The notes beneath the pieces are model-generated. The model was not told the origin of the DNA, did not search any database, and worked only from the letters and a program-made list of their open reading frames with translations. Shown here in pieces: positions 53,331 to 61,908 of a DNA stretch of 64,000 nucleotides. Every line of letters starts with the position of its first letter. Within the stretch, counting starts at the first letter, position 1. The DNA is taken from the NCBI RefSeq assembly GCF_002891535.1, contig NZ_PDZR01000004.1, forward strand, positions 1 to 64,000, given 5' to 3'. Origin of the DNA: Methylocella silvestris (GTDB taxonomy: Bacteria > Pseudomonadota > Alphaproteobacteria > Rhizobiales > Beijerinckiaceae). Made by a program: the position numbers and the translations under genes.

Positions 53331-53391
53331 GATATCTATTTTAATCATGTCTTTCTTTGCTGCAACAAGGATGTTTGATATCTATTCTAAT
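53331..53391 (-). repeat. Tandem 15-bp direct repeats upstream of the cysteine gene pair
   Basis: GATATCTATTTTAAT (53331-53345) and GATATCTATTCTAAT (53377-53391) match at 14 of 15 positions, 46 bp apart. The nearer copy contains a TAAAAT -10-like element (53338-53343) with TTGCAG (53360-53365) 16 bp upstream. Such paired copies over a promoter suggest a regulator site. Confidence 0.6.
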
Positions 53392-53435
53392 TCGCGATCA
53401 TCGAATGCGTGGATCGAATAGACTGCAATGGAGCC

Positions 53436-53831
53436 TCAGGCGCCCTTCATCTGATTGATCGCCATGGCCGCGACATGGCCGAGCCAGACGGCAAGAAGGC
53501 AAAGCGCGACGGAGAGCGCGATGTTGCCCCCGGCGCGAATCATTTCGCCCTGGCGCATCAGATTCAGCGTCTGCAGGCTGAAGGAGGAAAAGGTCGTGAA
53601 GCCGCCGCAGAGGCCGATCATCACGAACAGGCGCGCTGATTCGCCGACGACAAAACGCCCCTCGGCTCCCGTCAGGGCCGCGAAGAAGCCGATGACGAAA
53701 GAGCCCGACACATTGATGAGGACGGTGCCCCAGGGAAAGATCCCGCCGGTCTGTTCGGCGACGAAGCCGGTGACCCAGAAACGCCCTGCCCCGCCGAGCG
53801 CGCTGCCGATCATGATCCACAGATAATTCAT
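53436..53831 (-). CDS. crcB: Fluoride channel CrcB/Fluc
   Basis: The 131-residue protein has four membrane helices and the Fluc signatures GGAGRFWVTGF near the start, TVLINVSGSFVIGFF (the Asn-containing central helix) and GFTTFSSFSLQTL (the F-box Phe/Ser region). It exports fluoride. The ATG at 53831 fits the family start; 53849 is an alternative. I saw no fluoride riboswitch upstream. Confidence 0.92.
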   Translation of the reverse strand: MNYLWIMIGSALGGAGRFWVTGFVAEQTGGIFPWGTVLINVSGSFVIGFFAALTGAEGRFVVGESARLFVMIGLCGGFTTFSSFSLQTLNLMRQGEMIRAGGNIALSVALCLLAVWLGHVAAMAINQMKGA

Positions 53832-53842
53832 CGAGCCCCTCA

Positions 53843-53883
53843 GCATCATGCCGAAAAGTTGCAGTTTTCGGACCAGATGATGC
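53843..53883. repeat. Intergenic palindromic repeat between moeA and crcB
   Basis: A 41-nt nested hairpin: outer arms GCATCAT / ATGATGC (53843-53849, 53877-53883) and inner arms CCGAAAA / TTTTCGG (53851-53857, 53865-53871). The CCGAAAA...TTTTCGG core within ATCATGC-type arms looks like a family of dispersed palindromes common between genes in Rhizobiales genomes. It lies between moeA and crcB. Confidence 0.6.
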
Positions 53884-53891
53884 TCTGAAAA

Positions 53892-55172
53892 CTAGCGTAT
53901 CAGGTCGTAGTCAATGAAATTCACGCGGTCGCCCGGAGCGATCTCTACGGTGTCTTCCGCCAGATCGACGAAGCCGCGCGTTCGCGTCAGCGAGGTCAGC
54001 ACCGCCGCGCCCTGGCCGGCGTATTTTTCGGCGGTCAGTTCGCCCGAGGCGTCGCGAGAAAGGCTCGCCCGCAAAAATTCACGCCGTCCAGCCTTTTTCC
54101 TGTAGGCGAAACCCGAGATCACGGGGACGGCTAGCGGCGGGTTAAAACGGGCGCCGGACAAAGCCGCGATGAGGGCGCGCGCAACGAACACGAAGCCGAT
54201 GAAGGCCGCGACCGGATTGCCGGGCAGGCCGACAAAGGGCGCGCCGTCGATCACGCCCATCGCCAGCGGCCGGCCAGGCTTGATCGCGAGACGCCAGAAA
54301 TGGAGGGAGCCCTGCTCGAGGATCGCCGCCTTGACATGATCCTCTTCGCCGACGGAAACGCCCCCCGAACTGACAATGAGGTCGTGGCCTTTCGCCGCCT
54401 TGTGCAGCGCTGCGGCGATCTGCGCCTTGTCGTCGGGCAGAATACCGAGATCGGTCACCTCGAGGCCCTGACGGCGCAGCAGCGCGCCAAGCAGAAACCG
54501 GTTGGCGTCGTAGGCGTCGGGCGCGCGCAGCGCCCCTTCCATGCGGGGCCGCGCGGGGCAGACAAGTTCGTCGCCGGTCGAAAAGATCGCCGCCTTCAAT
54601 CGGCGCCGGACGGTCAGCCGATCGAGGCCAAGCGCGGCGGCAAGGCCGATGTCTTCGGGCGCCAGCCTGCGTCCTGCGGCGAGAGCGAGCGCGCCGACAT
54701 TGATGTCCTCGCCGCGCATTCGTCGATTGTCGCCGGGTTTGAGGCCAGGCGGCAGGATGACGCGGCCGTCCTCCGTGAGGCGGCAATCTTCCTGCATGAA
54801 GACCGTATCCATCCCGGGCGGGATCATCGCGCCGGTGAAGATCCGCACGGCCTTGCCGGAGAGATCGCCGCCGCCCACGGGATCGAAAGAGCGCCCGGCC
54901 GCCATTCTGCCGCCGATCGGCAGCACGCTCTCGCACGTCGCCGCAAGATCCTTGTAGGCGATCGCATAGCCGTCGACGGCCGAATTATCGAAGCCCGGCA
55001 GAGCTAGCGGCGCGATCAGATCATGCGCCAGGATGCGCCCGTCGGCCTCGAAGATCGAGATGGTCTCGACGTCAGGCGTCGCCGGCGCCCGCGCCGCCAG
55101 CCAGGCGGCCGCCTCCTCGATCCGCATCGGCTTCTCGCCCGCCGCGAATATATCCTTGCCAAGCTGCGTCAT
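53892..55172 (-). CDS. moeA: Molybdopterin molybdotransferase MoeA
   Basis: Inserts molybdate into adenylylated molybdopterin. The 426 residues contain PLALPGFDNSAVDGYAIA (about 58), RIFTGAMIPPGMDTVFMQED (about 110), the active-site GDELV and SSGGVSVGEEDHVK (about 268), and the C-terminal domain. The ATG overlaps the mobB stop (ATGA). Confidence 0.95.
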   Translation of the reverse strand: MTQLGKDIFAAGEKPMRIEEAAAWLAARAPATPDVETISIFEADGRILAHDLIAPLALPGFDNSAVDGYAIAYKDLAATCESVLPIGGRMAAGRSFDPVGGGDLSGKAVRIFTGAMIPPGMDTVFMQEDCRLTEDGRVILPPGLKPGDNRRMRGEDINVGALALAAGRRLAPEDIGLAAALGLDRLTVRRRLKAAIFSTGDELVCPARPRMEGALRAPDAYDANRFLLGALLRRQGLEVTDLGILPDDKAQIAAALHKAAKGHDLIVSSGGVSVGEEDHVKAAILEQGSLHFWRLAIKPGRPLAMGVIDGAPFVGLPGNPVAAFIGFVFVARALIAALSGARFNPPLAVPVISGFAYRKKAGRREFLRASLSRDASGELTAEKYAGQGAAVLTSLTRTRGFVDLAEDTVEIAPGDRVNFIDYDLIR

Positions 55173-55717
55173 CGGCCGCTTTCAGGCGCGCCGCCGCGCG
55201 CGAGCGCGGCGAGCGTCGCCTCGACCGGCTCGGCGAAGCGCAAAACGAGGTCCGCCGCCGCCGCAATATCATCGAGATCGGCGTGCGGCAGCGGGCCGGC
55301 GCCGGCGGGATCGTCGCTGATCACCGCGACGATGCCCGGATCGTCGGGAAAAAGCGGCGGCTTTGCATTGGCGGCGCGGCTGACCTCGATTTTGACATGG
55401 GCGTCGCGCTTGAACCCCTCGATCAGAACGAGATCGACCGGGCTCAATCGCGCCAGCAGCTCGGAAAGGGGCGGCTCGCGGCAATCGCGGATCTCATGCA
55501 TCAGGGCGAAGCGTTTGCCGGAGGCGATCAGGACTTCGCTGGCGCCGGCCTCGCGGTGGCGATAGGAATCCTTGCCCGGCTGGTCGATGTCGAAGGCGTG
55601 ATGAGCGTGTTTCAGCGTCGACACATGAACTCCGCGCGCGATAAGGTGAGGAATGAGCTTGACGATCAGCGTTGTCTTTCCGGCTCCGCTCCAGCCCGAA
55701 AGTCCGATCACGCGCAT
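55169..55717 (-). CDS. mobB: Molybdopterin-guanine dinucleotide biosynthesis protein MobB
   Basis: The 182-residue GTPase partners MobA in making the guanine dinucleotide form of the Mo cofactor. It starts MRVIGLSGWSGAGKTTLIVKL, whose GWSGAGKTT is the P-loop; DSYRHREAGASEVLIAS and LVLIEGFKRDAHVKIEV follow. The ATG at 55717 has AAGGA 8 nt upstream. It is cotranscribed with moeA (4-nt overlap) and divergent from the TusA-like gene. Confidence 0.93.
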   Translation of the reverse strand: MRVIGLSGWSGAGKTTLIVKLIPHLIARGVHVSTLKHAHHAFDIDQPGKDSYRHREAGASEVLIASGKRFALMHEIRDCREPPLSELLARLSPVDLVLIEGFKRDAHVKIEVSRAANAKPPLFPDDPGIVAVISDDPAGAGPLPHADLDDIAAAADLVLRFAEPVEATLAALARGGAPESGR

Positions 55718-55849
55718 GCGCGCCGTCCTTTCAGGCAGGCGCGCGGGCACGGGACAGCCGGCCATTCTGTGTTATTCCTCATGGAATATAGCATGCAGAT
55801 CGTCTATCCTACCGAAATTCCCGCGCCGGCCCGGAGCCAGCAGACGCGC

Positions 55850-56092
55850 ATGAGCACCGATTCCGCCGCAACCTCGCTCGACCTCAGGGGCCTTGCCTGC
55901 CCGCTGCCCGTGCTGCGCACCGCCAGGGCGTTGCGCAAGCTCAACGGCGGCGACCTGCTCATCGTCGAATGCACCGACCCGCTCGCCTCGATCGACATTC
56001 CCCACCTCATTAACGAGACAGGGGATGCGCTCGAACGTCAAGACCGCCGCGCGGACGCGCTGATTTTCCATATCAGGCGGAAGCGCTCATGA
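55850..56092 (+). CDS. TusA/SirA family sulfur carrier-like protein
   Basis: The 80-residue protein shows LDLRGLACPLPVLRTARALR, where the C-P-L-P motif carries the persulfide Cys of TusA-type proteins, and a short alpha-beta fold. TusA-like proteins deliver sulfur in tRNA thiolation and Mo-cofactor maturation. The ATG at 55850 is the start nearest the core; upstream in-frame ATGs (55781, 55793) are less supported. It is divergent from mobB and overlaps the DUF2478 gene by 4 nt. Confidence 0.8.
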   Translation: MSTDSAATSLDLRGLACPLPVLRTARALRKLNGGDLLIVECTDPLASIDIPHLINETGDALERQDRRADALIFHIRRKRS

Positions 56093-56658
56093 GCGACGAG
56101 AATCGCTGCGACATCAAGACCCTCGCCGCGCTGGTGTTCGAGGACGGCGAGCTCGCCAACAGGATCGTCGAGGCGTTTGTCGCCGAGCTTTCCGCCGCGG
56201 GCTACAAGCTTGGCGGCGTGATCCAGATCGCTGATGCCACGCAGAGCTGCGACTGCCGCGACACCGAGCTTCGCAATGTCGAAAGCGGCGAGACCTTCTC
56301 GATTCTTCAGGACCTCGGCCGGCAATCGCAATCCTGCCGCGTCGATCCGGGCGCGATCGCAAGAGCCGCCGTCGAGATCGCCGGGGCCCTCGAGCGATCC
56401 CCCGATCTTCTGTTCATCAATCGCTTTGGCAAGCTTGAGATCGAGGGCAAGGGCCTTTACGCCGAAATCGGCGCGGCCGCCATGGCGGGCGTGCCGACGC
56501 TCGTTTGCGTGCCGATGCGTTTTCTGGGGGCGTGGCGGGACTTCACCATGGGCCTCGACGAGGAGTTGCCTTGTTCGGCCGAAGCGCTGCGGCGCTGGTG
56601 GAGCGCTTTCGCCATAGAAGGCGCCCTCGCGCCGATCCGGTTTGGCGCGGCGTCTTGA
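56089..56658 (+). CDS. DUF2478 family protein
   Basis: The 189-residue protein matches the DUF2478 pattern: AALVFEDGELANRIVEAFVAELSAAGYKLGGVIQ, a Cys-rich DCRDTELRNVESG, DLLFINRFGKLEIEGKGL and VPTLVCVPMRFLGAWRDFTMG. The family is an NTPase-like protein commonly encoded in molybdenum transport or cofactor loci. It follows the TusA-like gene (ATGA overlap) and precedes the NUDIX gene (TTGA overlap). The function is unknown. Confidence 0.8.
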   Translation: MSDENRCDIKTLAALVFEDGELANRIVEAFVAELSAAGYKLGGVIQIADATQSCDCRDTELRNVESGETFSILQDLGRQSQSCRVDPGAIARAAVEIAGALERSPDLLFINRFGKLEIEGKGLYAEIGAAAMAGVPTLVCVPMRFLGAWRDFTMGLDEELPCSAEALRRWWSAFAIEGALAPIRFGAAS

Positions 56659-57383
56659 GCGCATATGAGCCGCCTCGCATTGAAGAAGTCGACGAGCTGA
56701 TCTTCAAGATCGAAGACAGGGGCTGGGCCTTTGCAAGCGATCAGGCGGCGGCGATCGACCGTCACTGGCAAAAGCTGCGCGAGGCCAATTCGCATCTTTT
56801 CAACGGCCGCGTCTTTCTGAATTTCGAGCGCGTGCTGGAGAGGCGGAACGATCGGCGGGTTTTGTCGGGCGTCGCCGCCGCGGTCGATTTCAAGGCGTTC
56901 CTGGCCTGGCGCGATTTCGGCTTTCCCGATGTTAAGACGCGCAATTGCTTTGCGATGGCGGCGCTCGTCTCGGCTGACGGCGCCTTCATGCTCGGACGCA
57001 TGAGCGACTCGACCGCCAACGCCGGAAAAATCTATTTTCCGGCCGGCACGCCCGACCTCAGCGACGTCGTCGGCGACCAGCTCGACCTTGAGGGCAGCGT
57101 CGCGCGCGAATTATTGGAAGAGACCGGAATCGCGGCGGATGAAGTCGCCTTCGATGCCGGCTGGCGCGTCGTCTTCGAGGGGCCACGCATCGCCTGCATG
57201 AAGATCACGCGTTCGCCGCTGGCCGCGTCGGAAATCGAGGCGCGATTTCGCGCTTTCGCCCGGACGCAAGAAAAGCCCGAGTTTTCCGCGCTGCATCCGG
57301 TGTATTCAAAAGAGGATCTGGTCGAAGGCAGGATGCCCGACTTCACGCTGCGCTATCTGCGCAGCGAATTGTCGAAAGCTTAA
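56655..57383 (+). CDS. NUDIX-type hydrolase
   Basis: The 242-residue protein has the NUDIX core near the middle: RELLEETGI is clear, but the usual Gly-x5-Glu spacing is stretched by an extra loop (GTPDLSDVVGDQLDLEG), so activity on a nucleoside diphosphate derivative is not assured. The start TTG at 56655 overlaps the DUF2478 stop; the longer frame from 56505 lies inside that gene. The last four bases overlap the convergent lipoprotein gene. Confidence 0.7.
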   Translation: MSAYEPPRIEEVDELIFKIEDRGWAFASDQAAAIDRHWQKLREANSHLFNGRVFLNFERVLERRNDRRVLSGVAAAVDFKAFLAWRDFGFPDVKTRNCFAMAALVSADGAFMLGRMSDSTANAGKIYFPAGTPDLSDVVGDQLDLEGSVARELLEETGIAADEVAFDAGWRVVFEGPRIACMKITRSPLAASEIEARFRAFARTQEKPEFSALHPVYSKEDLVEGRMPDFTLRYLRSELSKA

Positions 57384-57748
57384 GCCCGGTAGCCGTGCTT
57401 CGTCTTGGTGGCGCGCAAGATGCCAAGCGCCTCGCCGTCCTGGCCCGCGGCGCAAGCGCCCGCCGCGCGCGACAAATCGGCGGCCATCGAATCATAAACT
57501 GTACGGTTGACGTTGCCGGTCTTGACGTCCGACCAGATGACTTTCTGGAAGTCGTTCAACGGGCCGGAGCAGGAGGCGGCAGCTGGCAAGGCTGGCCAGT
57601 TCGGCGGCGAGGGCATTGTCGGGGCGCCGGAGGATGGCGCGGCGGCGACCGGCGCGGAATAAGGGTCGCGCGCGATCTGATTGCAGCCTCCAAGCGTCGC
57701 CGCTACGCCAAACAACAAACCCGCCAGGATAATCCGCTGCATCTTCAA
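57380..57748 (-). CDS. Small lipoprotein of unknown function
   Basis: The 122-residue protein has a lipoprotein signal with lipobox VAATLGGC (Cys about 22), then a Pro/Ala-rich linker and a helical domain with Cys residues (CSGPLNDFQKVIWSDVKTGNVN and AAGACAAGQDGEALGIL). No family is recognised. It is probably outer-membrane anchored. Confidence 0.7.
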   Translation of the reverse strand: MKMQRIILAGLLFGVAATLGGCNQIARDPYSAPVAAAPSSGAPTMPSPPNWPALPAAASCSGPLNDFQKVIWSDVKTGNVNRTVYDSMAADLSRAAGACAAGQDGEALGILRATKTKHGYRA

Positions 57749-57792
57749 CTCCGCCGGAGAGACGCCCCAATTTCACCGGCCATTCCCGCCTG

Positions 57793-58992
57793 TCAAGCGG
57801 CCTCGGCGCGATACAGCCAGTCGTAACGCGCAAGCAGGCGCTCCCCGCCCATCGCCCGCAAGGCAAGATCGCGCGCAAAGGCGGCAGGTCCGGAAAGATG
57901 ATAGATGCGTTCCTGCGCGCGCGATTCGAGCTGCACGCGGCTCGCCCGGGGAAGCCGGCTGGCGCCATAGGCGTTCAGCGCGCCCGCAATGGCGCCATCC
58001 GCCCCCGCTGCGCCGAGAGCCGCGCCTAGCGCGTCAGCGTCCTCGATCGCCTGCGCCGCGCCCTGAGCCAGGAAGGGCAGCATCGGATGAGCGGCGTCGC
58101 CAAGCAGCGCGACGCGTCCCGCGCTCCAGCCCGGCAGCGGGTCGCGGTCGTGCAGGCGCCATTTGCGCCATTCGCCAGCGCCGGCGAGCAGAGCGCGCGC
58201 CGATTCATGCCAGCTCTCGAATGTCGCAGCGAGTTCGGCGGGATCGGCGGCGTTCGACCAGAACGGTCCCTGATCGGCCGTCCCCTGCTCCTGCGCGACG
58301 ATGGCGACGACATTGACGACGGAGCCGCCGCGCAAGGGATAATGCACGAGGTGCGCCTTGCGCCCGAGCCATAGGCGACTTTCCGGGGCGAGCGCCTCGG
58401 GTGGCGCGCGATCGGCCGGAACCAGCGCGCGCCAAGCGGCGCGGCGGGACATATTGAGCGCGTCATTGCCGCCAAGAAGCCTGCTGCGCACGAGCGACCG
58501 CGAACCGTCGGCGCCGATCAGACAATCGCCGGCAATTTCAAAGCGCGTCATTCCCTTGCACAGCGCCGCCGTTACGCCGCTTGGCCCCGATGCGAAGCCG
58601 GTGAGGGCGACGCCGGTATGAATCGCGATCGCCGGGTCGCCAGCTGCGGCGTCGAGCAGCGCGCCCTGCAGATCGGCGCGATGGGCGAGAAGATAGGGCG
58701 CCCCCCAGCGGCTTTCGGCCCGATCGAGCGGCATAAGCGCGAGCGTTGCGCCGTCGCGCGCGCGCAGCACCCGCACGGCTCTTGGCGCGAGACTCGTTTG
58801 GCCGAGCCTTGCGAGCACGCCGATTCGGCGCAGGATCGCGGTCGCGTTGGGCGAGAGTTGAAGCCCGGCGCCGACCGCCTCGATCACCGGCGCGGATTCG
58901 AAAAGGCTGACGCGCCATCCCGTTGCGGCAAGGCAAAGCGCGGCGGCGAGGCCGCCGATCCCCGCCCCGGCGATCAGGGCATGTCCGGACAT
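57793..58992 (-). CDS. FAD-dependent monooxygenase (salicylate hydroxylase-like)
   Basis: The 399-residue group A flavoprotein hydroxylase has an N-terminal FAD Rossmann motif GAGIGGLAAALCLAA (about 8-22), DG motif CLIGADGSRSLVR (about 155) and GD motif LLGDAAHPMLPFLAQGAAQAIEDADAL (about 285). Family enzymes hydroxylate aromatic rings with NAD(P)H and oxygen; the substrate is not evident. It is followed by a zinc-finger protein gene 22 nt upstream in sequence on the same strand. Confidence 0.87.
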   Translation of the reverse strand: MSGHALIAGAGIGGLAAALCLAATGWRVSLFESAPVIEAVGAGLQLSPNATAILRRIGVLARLGQTSLAPRAVRVLRARDGATLALMPLDRAESRWGAPYLLAHRADLQGALLDAAAGDPAIAIHTGVALTGFASGPSGVTAALCKGMTRFEIAGDCLIGADGSRSLVRSRLLGGNDALNMSRRAAWRALVPADRAPPEALAPESRLWLGRKAHLVHYPLRGGSVVNVVAIVAQEQGTADQGPFWSNAADPAELAATFESWHESARALLAGAGEWRKWRLHDRDPLPGWSAGRVALLGDAAHPMLPFLAQGAAQAIEDADALGAALGAAGADGAIAGALNAYGASRLPRASRVQLESRAQERIYHLSGPAAFARDLALRAMGGERLLARYDWLYRAEAA

Positions 58993-59014
58993 TTATGAAA
59001 AAGCCGGCGAGGCG

Positions 59015-59263
59015 TTAGGCAGCGGCGGATTGGGGATCGAAGACGCATTCGACCGGCTCGCAGGGCCCGCGCAGCGAGGCGTCGAAGACATAGAGCGTCG
59101 AGCAATAGGGGCAGATCGCTTCATCGGCGTCGCCCATATCGATGAAGATATGCGGATGGTCGAAGGGCGGCAGCGCGCCGACGCACATAAACTCCCTCGC
59201 GCTGACGCGCACGCGCGCGACGCCAGGCTGATTGTGGAAATGCGGCGTCGCATGAGCGGCCAT
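59015..59263 (-). CDS. CHCC-type zinc-finger protein
   Basis: The 82-residue protein ends with FMCVGALPPFDHPHIFIDMG and EAICPYCSTLYVF, giving the Cys-His-Cys-x2-Cys arrangement of the CHCC zinc finger seen in NDUFS6-like and related bacterial proteins. The function of the bacterial form is unclear. The ATG at 59263 is the start supported by the finger domain; a longer frame upstream is spurious. It lies 22 nt upstream of the monooxygenase gene on the minus strand. Confidence 0.8.
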   Translation of the reverse strand: MAAHATPHFHNQPGVARVRVSAREFMCVGALPPFDHPHIFIDMGDADEAICPYCSTLYVFDASLRGPCEPVECVFDPQSAAA

Positions 59264-59330
59264 GATCTCTTGATCCCGTTGTGAAAACAGCTGAAGCATA
59301 AAGGGCGACGGACGGCTTGAACAGGCCCGG

Positions 59331-60548
59331 TCAGAATTTGAGCTGTGAGTGGCGGCTGGCGACCGCGCCCTCGCCTTCAGACGCGCCGAGTTCGTCGAGA
59401 ATAGTCGAAAGATCGACGCGGAAATTGGCGTTGAGATATTTTGCCTCGACCTTCTGGCGCCCGCGCTCGCCCATCTCCCGCGCGAACGCAGGCTTCGACA
59501 ACAAATCATAAAGGCGCGTCGTCAGCGCGGAAATATCGGCAGGATCGACCACGAAACCATCGACGCCATCCGACACGACTTCGCTCGCGGCGCCGTGGAT
59601 GCTGCAGATGACCGGCAAGCCATATTGCCAGGCCTCGAGATAGACGATGCCAAACCCCTCTTTGTCGGACGGCATGGCGAAGACGCAGGCCGAAGCATAG
59701 GCCGCCTGCAGGGTGTTGACGTCGACGAGACCGCGGAAGGTGACCACATCGTCGACGCCAAGCTCACGCGCAAGCGCTTCAAGTTCTGGACGCAGCGCGC
59801 CCTCGCCGATGATCTCATAGGACACGCCCGGCAAAAGCTGCCGCAAGGCGGCGACGGCGGCGATCGTTTCATGGACGTTCTTGGCGCGTTCGCCGGCGCT
59901 GAGGCGCGTCACCGTGAGGATCGAGAAGGGTCGGCGCGGCGGGGGCGCAAGCGGCAGCTCGATATGATCGACCGCATTCGGCAGAATCCGGAATTTTTCG
60001 ATCGGAACGCCGAATTCGCGGCTCATCACGGCGGCGGTATAGCGGCTCACGGAAACGATCCGCGTCACCGCTTTCAGGAACAGATGTTCGGTCAGCTTGC
60101 GGGGCCGCTTTTGGCTGTTCCAGGCCTCAAAACCATGCACGAACAACACGATCGGCAGACGGGGACGAAACAGCCGGACGGCGATCGCGAGCGGCAGCAG
60201 GTTGATATGGCAGACAAGGAGCGTGTTCGCCTCGAAGACGGCGCTCCAGAAAGCGCCCGCGAAAAATGCGAGCCTTGATTTTGGCGCGACCAATTCGACG
60301 CCCGGAAGCGGGGGGATCGCCACATGGGCGTCGTCGTCGACAAAGGCGCGCACCGGCGCCTCACCGGCCTCGACGGCGCGGCGGCCCAAGTTCTGAAACA
60401 ACCTGCGATTGAAGCTTTGTAGCCCCCCGACCTTGGAGTAGGTCTGGAGAGCGCATGCAACAGTGCGATTCTTCGTAAACGCCGAATGCGATTTGTTTGC
60501 GTTTGCGCCGATGGTCAAACACTCCGCAGGTCTGTCGAACATACCCAT
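59331..60548 (-). CDS. GT4 family glycosyltransferase
   Basis: The 405-residue GT-B enzyme has a glycine-rich donor region in KVGGLQSFNRRLFQNLG (about 39-55), FVHGFEAWNS, LTVTRLSAGERAKNV at the start of the second domain and the E-x7-E region SDKEGFGIVYLEAWQYGLPVIC (about 305). The sugar is unknown. It lies in the LPS-type glycosyltransferase group on the minus strand. Confidence 0.85.
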   Translation of the reverse strand: MGMFDRPAECLTIGANANKSHSAFTKNRTVACALQTYSKVGGLQSFNRRLFQNLGRRAVEAGEAPVRAFVDDDAHVAIPPLPGVELVAPKSRLAFFAGAFWSAVFEANTLLVCHINLLPLAIAVRLFRPRLPIVLFVHGFEAWNSQKRPRKLTEHLFLKAVTRIVSVSRYTAAVMSREFGVPIEKFRILPNAVDHIELPLAPPPRRPFSILTVTRLSAGERAKNVHETIAAVAALRQLLPGVSYEIIGEGALRPELEALARELGVDDVVTFRGLVDVNTLQAAYASACVFAMPSDKEGFGIVYLEAWQYGLPVICSIHGAASEVVSDGVDGFVVDPADISALTTRLYDLLSKPAFAREMGERGRQKVEAKYLNANFRVDLSTILDELGASEGEGAVASRHSQLKF

Positions 60549-60743
60549 GCATTAAGCTGCGGCGTTACGAGCAAAGTGGAACAGCATTTTCTTTAGGTCT
60601 TTTAAAAAGTTATCATGCCCGTAAATGCCGCGCCATAGTCGCCGTCATTTTTGATTTCCCCGGCTTACCCGCAAACTGCGACTCCGCGCCGCGGCGCTGA
60701 AACTTCGGCCGGCGCGAAGCGGCGAGCGATCTGGCCGAAAGGC

Positions 60744-61784
60744 TCAAGCGTCCGCCTTCGTCTCAAGCGCGGCATCGACGATCTTCCCCAGCAGCTCCTC
60801 ATTAAAGTCGCCGTTCTGCCGCACGCGCCGGCGTCCGGCATCGGCGATCTCCTTGATGCGGTCGGGCTTTTGCAGCAGCGCCAGGCAGAGGTCGGCGCAT
60901 TCGTCGGGACCGTCAAAGAATATCGCCTCCTCGCCGTCCTTGTACATTTCGAGATGGTCGCTCGTCCGTTCGGCGCAAAACAATGTGCCGATGGCCGGGA
61001 TCTCCAGGCTTCTTGTAGTGTGCAGATCCTCATTGCCCTTCGACAGGAGGCCGATCGCGATGGAGGCGCCGCTGATCGCCTTCACATAATCGCGACCATT
61101 GAGGGGGCCAAGCACAACGTGCGCGCGTATTGCGTCATACTCTGCCGCCTTGTTCCACCGTGGACCGTATATCCGCAATGGGACGCCGCGTTCGATCAAG
61201 CGCAGCATGAAAGGACCGCGCTCGGCCATCCAGGTGCCGACAAAAGCCACTTTAGCGGCATAGCGCGCGCGATCCGCGTCCGATAGCGACATTGGCTGAT
61301 GCACGGCCTCGTCCGCCGCGAATCGGACTTCAAGAACGCGCCTCGCCCCGGCCCGCTTCGCCGGCCCGACGCTCGAATGGCGCGGCGTGACGACAAGATC
61401 GTAATAGGGCAGCGCGTCAAGAAAGAGACGCCATTTCCGCCCATCGCGCGGAACATAAGGATTATCCTGGTTGTAATTGACGACGACCCTGGCGATTTTC
61501 TTCAACCGCTTCACGCTGGAGGCGTTGACGAGATCGCCGTGATCGACGAACGCAACGTCGAACGTCTGGCCGGCGATATGCTGGAACAGCCAACGCTCGG
61601 CGATCCAGTCGAGGCCGAGACATCCGGTGCGAAAGATCCAGGCGTCGGTCAGGGCCATCGGCGCGGGCAAATTGTCGAGCGGAAGACCGACGTCGGCGAC
61701 AAAGACGTCGTGACCCAGCCTGCGGAAGGCGTCGATGCGCTGGATCGCCGTTCCTTCTTCCGGCCCGAGGTACAAGATTTTCAT
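60744..61784 (-). CDS. CgeB-like glycosyltransferase
   Basis: The 346-residue protein begins MKILYLGPEEGTAIQRIDAF and has a C-terminal domain with YVKAISGASIAIGLLSKGNEDLHTTRSLEIPAIGTLFCAERTSDHLEMYKDGEEAIFFD, the glycosyl-transferase-group-1/CgeB signature. The N-terminal half carries HGDLVNASSVKRLKKIARVVVNYNQDNPY. The ATG at 61784 is supported by the family start; the long upstream frame is not. The acceptor is unknown; LPS context. Confidence 0.78.
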   Translation of the reverse strand: MKILYLGPEEGTAIQRIDAFRRLGHDVFVADVGLPLDNLPAPMALTDAWIFRTGCLGLDWIAERWLFQHIAGQTFDVAFVDHGDLVNASSVKRLKKIARVVVNYNQDNPYVPRDGRKWRLFLDALPYYDLVVTPRHSSVGPAKRAGARRVLEVRFAADEAVHQPMSLSDADRARYAAKVAFVGTWMAERGPFMLRLIERGVPLRIYGPRWNKAAEYDAIRAHVVLGPLNGRDYVKAISGASIAIGLLSKGNEDLHTTRSLEIPAIGTLFCAERTSDHLEMYKDGEEAIFFDGPDECADLCLALLQKPDRIKEIADAGRRRVRQNGDFNEELLGKIVDAALETKADA

Positions 61785-61908
61785 CGATTTCACCAAGGAA
61801 TGACCGAAGAGAATGCGCGGCGAGCGCCGACGCAGCAGACGATGGAAAAGGCGCTCACGCCAACAAACTCGTGCTCCATGTTCCCGCCCGTCCCCGTCGC
61901 GGCGACCC

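Noticed and set aside
53831-53891. Fluoride riboswitch before crcB
   Set aside because: The element is a nested palindrome (CCGAAAA/TTTTCGG in ATCATGC arms), and the crcB-motif consensus was not visible.
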